Shown here: positions 1 through 6,444 of the stretch, one piece after another
How the letters are laid out: each line of letters begins with the position of its first letter
Numbering within the stretch: the stretch's first letter is position 1
Assembly (NCBI GenBank): GCA_964650405.1
Contig: CAZYTO010000249.1
Location: 1-8,863, forward strand
Origin: CAZYTO01 sp964650405
Lineage (GTDB): Bacteria > Acidobacteriota > Thermoanaerobaculia > Gp7-AA8
Direction: 5' to 3'
Length of the DNA: 8,863 nt
Position numbers and translations under genes: made by a program
The notes under the pieces: generated by a model
What the model saw: the letters and a program-made list of their open reading frames with translations, nothing else
Databases searched by the model: none
Told to the model about the DNA's origin: nothing

Positions 1-2
1 GG

Positions 3-590
3 CCGTGGCGCCGCGGGCCGTTGGTGCGTCTGGCTGCGGCGATGCCGTCGTCCGCGCGGACGGTCGAGCCGCGGCTGGCGGGCTTTCGCTGGGCGCCGTT
101 TCACACCCTCCGGAAAGGAGCCGACGGCAGGAAGTCGCCCGAGGAGCTCACGGTGGAAGGTGCGGCCGGCGCCGTGCTGCGGGACATCGGGGAGAAACGG
201 AGTCCGGACGCGCTCCATACGGCGGGGGTGGCCTACGTTCTCGGGAATGACGCGGCGTCCGCAATCGCCAGGCTGAGGGAAACCGCCATCCGCACGCCGC
301 GCGATGCCGCGGTCTGGAGCGATCTGTCCGCGGCCCTCTATTGCGGCGCGCTGGCTCGCGATGACCAGGGCGGCTATCGGGAGGCCCTGGCCGCCGCCGG
401 CCGCGCCATCCAGCTCGCTCCGCGGATGCCGGAGCCGTACTTCAATCGCGCCCTGATCCTGGAACGAACCGGCCCTGCCTCCGAGGCCATCTCGGCATGG
501 AATGCCTTCCTTGCCGTCGACGGCGAGACAGATTGGGCAAGCGAAGCCCGCGAGCACCTTCGCGATGCCGGCGTGAGACAGCGACCCTGA
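3..590 (+). CDS. TPR-repeat protein, 3' part; paralogue of the N-terminal module of the next gene
   Basis: The reading frame is open from the left edge, so the gene begins outside the window; internal TTG (21) and ATG (45) codons are unlikely starts because similarity to the downstream protein continues upstream of them. About 195 residues are visible. They contain TPR-like helical hairpins, with the conserved stretches WSDLSAALY and FNRALILERTG, which match WSDLAAARY and FNRALILERLG in the 1041-residue protein that follows. The segment before the TPRs is also shared (RLAGFRWAPF against RLSGGFEWAPL). The protein stops at HLRDAGVRQRP, just where the downstream copy continues into its central TPR and CHAT regions, so it has scaffold repeats but no protease domain. 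TPRs usually bind proteins; a role as regulator or partner of the CHAT protein is inference. It could equally be a degenerate remnant of a second full-length gene. The stop is 15 bases before the next start, suggesting co-transcription. Confidence 0.82.
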   Translation, partial: PWRRGPLVRLAAAMPSSARTVEPRLAGFRWAPFHTLRKGADGRKSPEELTVEGAAGAVLRDIGEKRSPDALHTAGVAYVLGNDAASAIARLRETAIRTPRDAAVWSDLSAALYCGALARDDQGGYREALAAAGRAIQLAPRMPEPYFNRALILERTGPASEAISAWNAFLAVDGETDWASEAREHLRDAGVRQRP

Positions 591-605
591 GGGACCTGGC
601 GCTCG

Positions 606-3600
606 ATGGAGTCCATCCTTCACACCGCGTTCCGTCGAATGGGTGTGGCGCTTCGCTTCGCCTCGGTTGGTCTCGCCCTCCTGTTGCTGCGCTACTCCTC
701 GCCTGGTGTCCCTTCCCCGCTCCGCCGCCTCGTCACGAGCGCCCCGCGGTCCTACCGGCTGTTGGAAGCGCGCCTTTCCGGAGGATTCGAGTGGGCGCCG
801 TTGCGCCGCCTCACGCCGGCGGGAAGCGACGGGGGCGCCGATCGCTCCGATCTTCTGATCACCGCGGGTGCCATCCTCGAAGCTGACCGCGAGAACCGCT
901 CTGCCGCTCTCCTGCCTGCGGCGGCTTCGGCCGCGTTGCTCGCCGGCGACGCTGACGATGCCGTTGCCCGGTTCGAGCAGGTCGTGCGCCTCACGCCCGG
1001 AGACGGTCCGGCTTGGAGCGACCTGGCCGCCGCGCGCTACACCGCCGCCCTTCAGCACGATGCGCCCGGCCAGTACCCCGGAGCGCTTGCTGCCTCTGAG
1101 CAGGCATTGCGCTTACGGCCGGGCGACGCCCCGGCGCGGTTCAACAGGGCTCTGATCCTCGAGCGGTTGGGGCTCATCGGCCCGGCAACGTCGGCCTGGC
1201 GCGACGCGCTGGGCGCGGAGCCCGACGCCGCGGGGGCGGCCGGGGCGCAGGGGCACCTGGCCGCTCTCGCCATCACCGCGCTGCCCGCGGTCGGCGATGC
1301 GTTCCAGCCGGCACTGGACCGGGCCCTGGCAGGCGATCCCGCACCGTTCGCGCTCCTGCTGCGGACGCGGACGCAGGAGGTGCGGAAGACGGCCGAAGTG
1401 ATCTCGCTCGGAGCGTGGGGCGATGCCGTGGCGGGGGGCGAGAGCCCGGCGTCGGATCATATTCTCGACGGAGCGCGGCTCACCGGCGATGCGCTCGCGC
1501 AGTCGAACGGGGACTATTTGCTGGCCGACGCCGTGCGTGCCATCGACGGAGCGGGAACGGCGCGGCGCCGGGCTCTGGCCGCGGCCCATCGCGCCTATCG
1601 GGACGCCCGCCGGCACTATGCCGACCAGCGCCCGAAAAGCGCCGAGGAACTGGGGCGGGCTGCGCGATCCTTCACGCTGGCCGGAAGCCCCATGGCCGGC
1701 GTGGCGCTGTTCTACGCGGCCAACGCCACCTTCGACGACAGCCGTGCCGAGGATGCTCAGGCCATTCTGCAGGACCTCCTGGAGCACGTCGACGGCCGGC
1801 GCCACCCGTCACTGACCGCGGAAGTGGAGATGCAGCTCGGCCGCTACTACGCCTTCGGCGGCATGTGGTCGACGGCGTTGCTGCACCTCGAGCGGGCTTC
1901 CCAGCGTTTTCACCAGCTCGGCGAGCGGATCAATGAAGCCTTCACCGAAGTGAACATCGCCGAGGTGAATGATCGGATCGGCCAGTTCACGGAAGGGTGG
2001 CGGCGGCGGATGGCGTCGTTCGCGGTCCTCAGCAGGTATGCACCGGATGACCGGCTGGTCAACGCCGTCATCGGCGGCGCTCATGCCGAGATCATGGAAG
2101 GCGATTTCGAGGCCGCCCTTTCCTTCCTCGACCTGGCCACGGGCGAGGCCGGCCGCCTCGGAAAAGCAGAGATGCTCGCGGAGGGGAGCCTCCGCCGCGC
2201 GCGGGTGCTCAGCTCCCTGCACCGGCCGGGCGACAGCAGCCGGGCTCTTGCCGCCGCGCGCCAGGCGGCCGCGCGCATCCAGAATGTTCCGGCCCGGGCG
2301 CGCATCGACGCCGACATCGCCACGGTCGACGGCGCGATCCTCCGCCAAACCAGCCCGTGTGCGGCCGCCGCCGTGCTCTCGGATCCGATCCGCTACTACG
2401 AGACCCACCACTTCGACATGCTTCTCCCGGTTCCGTATCTGGAGCGCGCCCGCGCCAGGCTCGCCTGCGGCGATGCCGCCACGGCCCTCGATGACCTGCT
2501 GAAGGGGCTGTCCAGCGTCGAGCGCCAGAGAGCCACGGTCGCGCCCGACGTCCGCGTCACGGTCTTCGACACCATTCCCGATCTCGTCGCGGAGACGGTG
2601 TCCCTCCTTCTCTCACAGGGACGCAACGAAGAGGCCTATGGAATCGTGGAGCGAGCACGTGCCCGTACGCTCGTCGAGGCGCTCGGGATCAGCCGTTCCG
2701 AAGCGCACCCTGTGACCAGCGCCGGCGTCATCGCCTGCCTTCCGGAGGACACGGCGGTGGTCGAATATGCGCTGCTCCCGGACGGTGTGGCGGTGTTCTG
2801 CCTGACCCGGCGGGGAATGACCGTTTCGCGTGTCAGCGTCGATCCCAGCCGGCTGCGCGACCTCACCACGGCCTTCGTGACGGCCACGGCGGAGCGCCAG
2901 GCGCTCTCGCGCGTGGAGACGCTCGGCGCGGAACTGTACGGCCTCCTCATCGCCCCGGTCGTCCGCGAGGCCGGTGAGGCCAACCGGGTGATCGTCGTTC
3001 CGGACCGTTTCCTGAACCTCGTTCCGTTCGCCGCGCTGTTCGACAGAGCTTCGCGCCGGTACCTGATCGAAAAGCTCGGTGTGATGATCGCTCCGAGCGG
3101 GGCGTTCCTGTGCGAACGGCCGGTCAGGTCACGCGTCGCGTCGGCGTTGATCCTCAGTGATCCGCGGCATGGCTCGGATGCGGCGCGCCTGCCGGCTGCG
3201 CAGAGCGAGGCCAGGGAGGTGGCCGGTCTCTATCCGCACCCGCTCGTTCTCGTCGGAAACGCCGCCACCGTGGCCCGCTTCCGCAGGGAGGCGCCCGGGG
3301 CGGGGCTGATCCACTACTCGGGACACGCCGGCTCGAACGACACGGGCGGCTTCCTCCCCCTGGCCCCGGCCGGCCGCGACGAAGGGAAGTACGACGCCAC
3401 GGAGATCTCGCGGCTCCCCCTGCGCCGCACCTGGCTGGTCGTGCTGTCCGGCTGCGCGACGCTGGTGGGAAATGCCCGGCGGGTCGAGGGGATGCCCAGT
3501 CTCTCCCGGTCCTTTCTCGCCGCGGGCGTTCCCTCCGTCGTGGGGATGCTCTGGGACGTCGATGACCGGGCGGCGCGCAGTGTTCTCGTGCCGTTTCACC

Positions 3601-3731
3601 GGAGCGTCGCCCGCGGTGCGTCTCCAGCCGACGCCCTGCGCGATACGCAGCGGCGCCTCATCACTTCCACCGACGACTACCTGAGCCACCCCGCGACGTG
3701 GGCGGCCGCGGAGCTTCTCGGCGTCAATTGA
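606..3731 (+). CDS. TPR-CHAT protein (caspase-like cysteine peptidase), membrane-anchored N-terminus
   Basis: This is a 1041-residue protein. Residues about 13-31 form a hydrophobic stretch after an Arg-containing N-terminus and look like a signal anchor; no convincing signal-peptidase site follows. Residues about 105-218 carry TPR-like repeats shared with the upstream gene, and more helical repeats run from about 340 to 690, ending in the ERARARTLVEAL motif often found just before CHAT domains. The CHAT domain (caspase HetF associated with TPRs) covers about 710-1041. It includes VPDRFLNLVPFAALF, the IHYSGHAG motif with the predicted catalytic His907, and VLSGCAT with the predicted nucleophile Cys950, followed by the typical GMPSLSRSFLAAGVPSVVG stretch. 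Both dyad residues are present, so activity is expected. CHAT proteins are cysteine proteases, several known to be switched on by bound partners; the TPRs would be the sensing or docking part. Its substrate cannot be read from sequence. The start at 606 follows a GAGGGA about 12 bases upstream; ATG 639 is an alternative that shortens the anchor. Confidence 0.93.
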   Translation: MESILHTAFRRMGVALRFASVGLALLLLRYSSPGVPSPLRRLVTSAPRSYRLLEARLSGGFEWAPLRRLTPAGSDGGADRSDLLITAGAILEADRENRSAALLPAAASAALLAGDADDAVARFEQVVRLTPGDGPAWSDLAAARYTAALQHDAPGQYPGALAASEQALRLRPGDAPARFNRALILERLGLIGPATSAWRDALGAEPDAAGAAGAQGHLAALAITALPAVGDAFQPALDRALAGDPAPFALLLRTRTQEVRKTAEVISLGAWGDAVAGGESPASDHILDGARLTGDALAQSNGDYLLADAVRAIDGAGTARRRALAAAHRAYRDARRHYADQRPKSAEELGRAARSFTLAGSPMAGVALFYAANATFDDSRAEDAQAILQDLLEHVDGRRHPSLTAEVEMQLGRYYAFGGMWSTALLHLERASQRFHQLGERINEAFTEVNIAEVNDRIGQFTEGWRRRMASFAVLSRYAPDDRLVNAVIGGAHAEIMEGDFEAALSFLDLATGEAGRLGKAEMLAEGSLRRARVLSSLHRPGDSSRALAAARQAAARIQNVPARARIDADIATVDGAILRQTSPCAAAAVLSDPIRYYETHHFDMLLPVPYLERARARLACGDAATALDDLLKGLSSVERQRATVAPDVRVTVFDTIPDLVAETVSLLLSQGRNEEAYGIVERARARTLVEALGISRSEAHPVTSAGVIACLPEDTAVVEYALLPDGVAVFCLTRRGMTVSRVSVDPSRLRDLTTAFVTATAERQALSRVETLGAELYGLLIAPVVREAGEANRVIVVPDRFLNLVPFAALFDRASRRYLIEKLGVMIAPSGAFLCERPVRSRVASALILSDPRHGSDAARLPAAQSEAREVAGLYPHPLVLVGNAATVARFRREAPGAGLIHYSGHAGSNDTGGFLPLAPAGRDEGKYDATEISRLPLRRTWLVVLSGCATLVGNARRVEGMPSLSRSFLAAGVPSVVGMLWDVDDRAARSVLVPFHRSVARGASPADALRDTQRRLITSTDDYLSHPATWAAAELLGVN

Positions 3732-3767
3732 CGCAAACCCAGAAGTTGGTCCGACTGATTAGGTTGA

Positions 3768-3776
3768 GAAAGGAGA
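3768..3776 (+). promoter_or_regulatory. Shine-Dalgarno fixing the start of the 283-residue protein
   Basis: GAAAGGAGA lies 5 bases before ATG 3782. The same frame is open back to a GTG at 3698, but that start would overlap the end of the CHAT gene and has no comparable ribosome binding site. The 50-base gap around it (3732-3781) is visibly less GC-rich than its surroundings; I see no convincing -35/-10 pair in it. Confidence 0.75.
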
Positions 3777-3781
3777 GAGTC

Positions 3782-4633
3782 ATGGAGATAGTTTTTGCAG
3801 GGATCTGTTGTTGGATGGACTCCGCGCCGCCGGGGGCGGGAAAAACCGCGGTCATTCCGAATGTCCTGGCGGGAGGGCGCCATCGCGGGGCGGTCATCCC
3901 GTCGCATCAAGCCTTCATTCACGTCAAACGCCATTCCGTAAACTCCGACGAGTGGGGACACGGGTGGTTCGGAGGTGACGATAACCTTTACTTCTGGCTG
4001 ACAGGCGACCGGCTCACGTTCAGCACGCGGCCGGAGGTCGGAACCCCCGATCTGGCCATGCTTCCCCATGTTCAGCAGAAGACCGGCATCGACCCGATCT
4101 GTCCGGCAGCGGCAGAGGTCCGGCCCGGCTTCCTCGACGAGCCGACGGCCTCCAACGTCGCGGCCATCACCGAGTTCCCCGCCGACTCGGCCATCCACAC
4201 CGTGGCGAACCCTCGGGGCGCCGTTTCCGCCGTCGTCAAGATGCCGGGCGATCCGCTGCGCATCACCGCCATCCCCCTTCTGGACAGTGACAACGTGGCA
4301 CGCACTCTGGTCGTCAATGATCCGGACGCCCGGGTCGTCATCGCCAACGTGAACTTCGGCGACTACATCACCGGGATCGGCGCTCCCGACGACGATCACC
4401 GGTACCTGATCTGCGGCATGTTCCGTCCGAAGATGGCGGGCCAAAGCGTCCCCGCCTCCGCCGGCGAGGACAGAATGCACGCGGTGCCCGCGGACGTGAC
4501 GCCGGCCGCGAGCCTTCGTGCCGCGGAGCTCGACCACATCTCGCTCAACGCGTTGCAGGGCGCGGCCAAACGGGCCATGAGCACGTTCCTCGACGCCCTC
4601 GCCTCCGGCTGTTCGGCTTCGCAGTTTCCCTGA
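3782..4633 (+). CDS. Conserved-looking protein of unknown family between two protease genes
   Basis: I do not recognise this 283-residue protein. It starts MEIVFAGICCWMD, with paired cysteines at 9 and 10. It then has two short 'VIPN/VIPS' strands, with AVIPSHQAFIHVKRHSV in the second, and a Trp/Phe-rich strand region (HGWFGGDDNLYFWLTGD) near residues 59-76. The middle is rich in predicted beta strands (TLVVNDPDARVVIANVNFGDYITGIG) and the C-terminus is an Ala-rich helix ending in SGCSASQFP. No signal peptide, membrane helix, nucleotide-binding motif or obvious catalytic cluster is visible. The alternation of strands suggests a compact beta-rich fold. It ends 12 bases before the subtilase and follows the CHAT gene by 50 bases, so a role as substrate, inhibitor, chaperone or sensor for one of the proteases is a reasonable guess, but only a guess. 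Its length and neighbours recall bacterial gasdermins, but the N-terminal sequence does not resemble that family. Confidence 0.85.
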   Translation: MEIVFAGICCWMDSAPPGAGKTAVIPNVLAGGRHRGAVIPSHQAFIHVKRHSVNSDEWGHGWFGGDDNLYFWLTGDRLTFSTRPEVGTPDLAMLPHVQQKTGIDPICPAAAEVRPGFLDEPTASNVAAITEFPADSAIHTVANPRGAVSAVVKMPGDPLRITAIPLLDSDNVARTLVVNDPDARVVIANVNFGDYITGIGAPDDDHRYLICGMFRPKMAGQSVPASAGEDRMHAVPADVTPAASLRAAELDHISLNALQGAAKRAMSTFLDALASGCSASQFP

Positions 4634-4635
4634 GC

Positions 4636-4642
4636 GGGAGGA
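4636..4642 (+). promoter_or_regulatory. Strong Shine-Dalgarno of the subtilase gene
   Basis: GGGAGGA sits 3 bases before ATG 4646, inside the 12-base gap after the stop of the preceding gene. It fixes the subtilase start and supports translation of the two genes from one message. Confidence 0.7.
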
Positions 4643-4645
4643 CGC

Positions 4646-6355
4646 ATGGCCACGACCTATACCTACCAGGGTGGTCGAAGGATCACCCTGCATATCCAGC
4701 CCACGCGATTCGTCTCCCGTGCCGAGCGCAAATGCCTGGAGCAGGCCGGCTTCCGGTCTCTCAAGGCCATCTCCAGGCGCTCGTGGAGCGTACTATCGAC
4801 GCCCGAGACAATCGATGCGGACTTCGAGCGCGCACGCCGCATCGCCCCCGCCTACCGCCGCTACACGGTCGAAGACACGGGCACCGACTTTCTCGTGACC
4901 GATCGCATCTTCGTGCGCTTCCGGCGCGGAATCGATGCCCAGCGCTTTGCCGCCAGCCATCACTTCGGCATTCTGAAAAGCTTCTCTTCCCAGGACTATC
5001 TGTTCCAGGTCGAAAGGAGCGCCGACGTGCTGGACGTCGTCCGCACCCTGGCGGAGAAGGAGCACGCGGCTGTGGAGCTCGTCGATCACGACCTCAACGT
5101 CCACTCGGAGCCCGGGGACTTTCCGAACGACCCCATGTTCGAGAAGCAGTGGTATTTCGGCTCCGCATCGAAGGAGCACTTCGTCTATCCGTGTGCGCTG
5201 GTCGACTGCACTTCGGCGTGGGACGCGTACGGACACGGTTCCCCGGAGGTGGTGGTAGGCGTGGTCGACTGCGGGTGCGACCTCTATGAGCGCAACTTCG
5301 GCGGCCTCGAGAAGTTCGCCGGCTGGGCGCTCTTCGGGGACGGCGCCCTGTGCTCGCACGAGACCTGCGCGCCCGGCCTCGGCCCCGACATCATGTACTC
5401 CCAGAATACGCTGCACGGCACGCTGTCGGCCACATTGATCGCAGCCAGCGCCGACACGTACGGCGGCCTCGGCGCCGCACCCCGATGCCGCCTCCTGCCC
5501 GTGCGATGGGATGAGCTGGCAGGCGACCGCCGTTTCTCGCAATCGTCGTTCCTCACCCTGATCGAGTTCCTCCGGGATCGGGTCGACGTCGTCTGCTGCT
5601 CCTGGAGCACGGAGCCCGACAGCTACTGGCCTGACGCCGTCTGTACCGCCATCGCCGCGACGTCGGACGCCCACGGGCGGGCCGGGAAGGGCATCGTCTG
5701 GGCTTGCTCGGCCGGCAATAACAACGTTCCGGTCGACTATGAATCCGAAATTTCGATTCCGTTCAAGGTCCACGTCGATGACAGCGGCGTGGCTACGGTG
5801 ACGCGGCGTGCCTCGCGCTTCACGAATTCGCTGTCGCGCCTGGACAACGTGCTCTGCACCGGAGCCATCTCCAGCCTCGGCCGGCGGTGCCACTACGCCA
5901 ATTACGGCACGGGCCTCGGCATCGTGGCCCCCAGCACCAATTTGCATCTGTACGGGCGTGCGCGTTTCGACGGAGTGGAGCTCCTCGCGCCGTTCGGCGA
6001 CGACGGGAAGGCGTACGGCGGCACGTCCGCCGCGGCGGCGCTCGTCGCCGGCGTGACCGCCCTGGTGCGCTCCGCAAATCCGGATCTCACCGCGTCGCAA
6101 GTCGTCTCCATTCTCAAGCGGACGGCCGACCGTGATCTCGACGTGACGCCGTACGAACCCTGCGCCGACCCTCGCGACCCGGAGCCCGGCTGGGACATCT
6201 CGCCCATTGCACCGTTCCACGCCGGTGATTTCCGGAACATCGGACACCCCGACGGCGACTGGAGCCCGTGGTTCGGTTTCGGCAAGATCAATGCCGGCGC
6301 CGCAGTTAGGGAAGCGCTGCGCCTGGCCGGCCGCGGCGCGGACGCCGCCTCCTGA
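4646..6355 (+). CDS. Subtilisin-like serine protease (S8) with fervidolysin-type prodomain, no signal peptide
   Basis: This is a 569-residue S8 peptidase. Residues about 82-152 resemble the fervidolysin-type inhibitory prodomain (IFVRFRRGIDAQRF ... YLFQVERSADVLDVVRTL). They are followed by PNDPMFEKQW at 160-169, the usual junction with the catalytic domain. The triad is complete: Asp208 in VVGVVDCGCD, His257 in LHGTLSATLIAA and Ser461 in GGTSAAAALVAG. Asn358 in CSAGNNN provides the oxyanion hole. Two family positions differ: HGTL replaces the usual HGTH, and the Pro of GTSMAAP is missing. A Cys-containing insert (CSHETCAPG) lies between Asp208 and His257. Residues 1-80 are a positively charged extension of unknown role. 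No signal peptide or membrane helix is seen, so it probably acts in the cytoplasm, unlike most degradative subtilases. The numerous cysteines also fit a reducing compartment. Activation probably needs removal of the prodomain, by itself or by another protease such as the nearby CHAT protein (inference). Confidence 0.95.
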   Translation: MATTYTYQGGRRITLHIQPTRFVSRAERKCLEQAGFRSLKAISRRSWSVLSTPETIDADFERARRIAPAYRRYTVEDTGTDFLVTDRIFVRFRRGIDAQRFAASHHFGILKSFSSQDYLFQVERSADVLDVVRTLAEKEHAAVELVDHDLNVHSEPGDFPNDPMFEKQWYFGSASKEHFVYPCALVDCTSAWDAYGHGSPEVVVGVVDCGCDLYERNFGGLEKFAGWALFGDGALCSHETCAPGLGPDIMYSQNTLHGTLSATLIAASADTYGGLGAAPRCRLLPVRWDELAGDRRFSQSSFLTLIEFLRDRVDVVCCSWSTEPDSYWPDAVCTAIAATSDAHGRAGKGIVWACSAGNNNVPVDYESEISIPFKVHVDDSGVATVTRRASRFTNSLSRLDNVLCTGAISSLGRRCHYANYGTGLGIVAPSTNLHLYGRARFDGVELLAPFGDDGKAYGGTSAAAALVAGVTALVRSANPDLTASQVVSILKRTADRDLDVTPYEPCADPRDPEPGWDISPIAPFHAGDFRNIGHPDGDWSPWFGFGKINAGAAVREALRLAGRGADAAS

Positions 6356-6372
6356 TCGTTTCCCCGTAAGGC

Positions 6373-6405
6373 CTTTTGCGGCGGGTGCGTCACCCGCCGC
6401 AAAAG
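6373..6405 (+). repeat. Perfect 15-bp inverted repeat with 3-base loop (strong hairpin)
   Basis: Bases 6373-6387 (CTTTTGCGGCGGGTG) are the exact reverse complement of 6391-6405, with loop CGT. It lies 17 bases after the subtilase stop and 39 bases before the next start. The polarity is the reverse of a standard intrinsic terminator: the T run is on the 5' arm and the A run on the 3' arm, on both strands, and no T tract follows (TCTCCCTCGG). It may still act as a message-end stabiliser, a Rho-assisted terminator or a protein-binding palindrome. It marks the most likely boundary between the protease block and the envelope genes. Confidence 0.85.
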
Positions 6406-6430
6406 TCTCCCTCGGTCCGACAAACGATTG

Positions 6431-6438
6431 AAGGAGAG
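6431..6438 (+). promoter_or_regulatory. Shine-Dalgarno of the zinc-ribbon membrane protein
   Basis: AAGGAGAG lies 6 bases before ATG 6445. It favours this start over an in-frame TTG at 6376, which falls inside the hairpin and has no ribosome binding site. Confidence 0.75.
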
Positions 6439-6444
6439 GCTTCA

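Noticed and set aside
1113..1805. A 230-residue open frame on the minus strand inside the CHAT gene
   Set aside because: It lies wholly within a well-supported TPR-CHAT coding region and has Arg/Gly-rich composition with no recognisable motif.
3732..3781. Sigma-70 type promoter before the 283-residue gene
   Set aside because: A TTGGTC resembling a -35 box is present, but no acceptable -10 box stands at the right distance. The lower GC alone is not enough.
3782..4633. Bacterial gasdermin
   Set aside because: Size and protease neighbours fit, but the N-terminal sequence does not resemble what I know of bacterial gasdermins, and no membrane-inserting hydrophobic pattern is evident. It is kept only as a hypothesis for structural search.
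3677..4693. A 338-residue open frame on the minus strand opposite the unknown 283-residue gene
   Set aside because: The plus-strand frame has a strong ribosome binding site, operon spacing and balanced composition. The minus frame overlaps the ends of both neighbours and is rich in Arg/Gly/Val repeats. Since the plus protein is itself unrecognised, this is slightly less certain than for other shadows.
6373..6405. Classical intrinsic terminator
   Set aside because: No T tract follows the stem on either strand; the T and A runs are in the reverse of the usual order.
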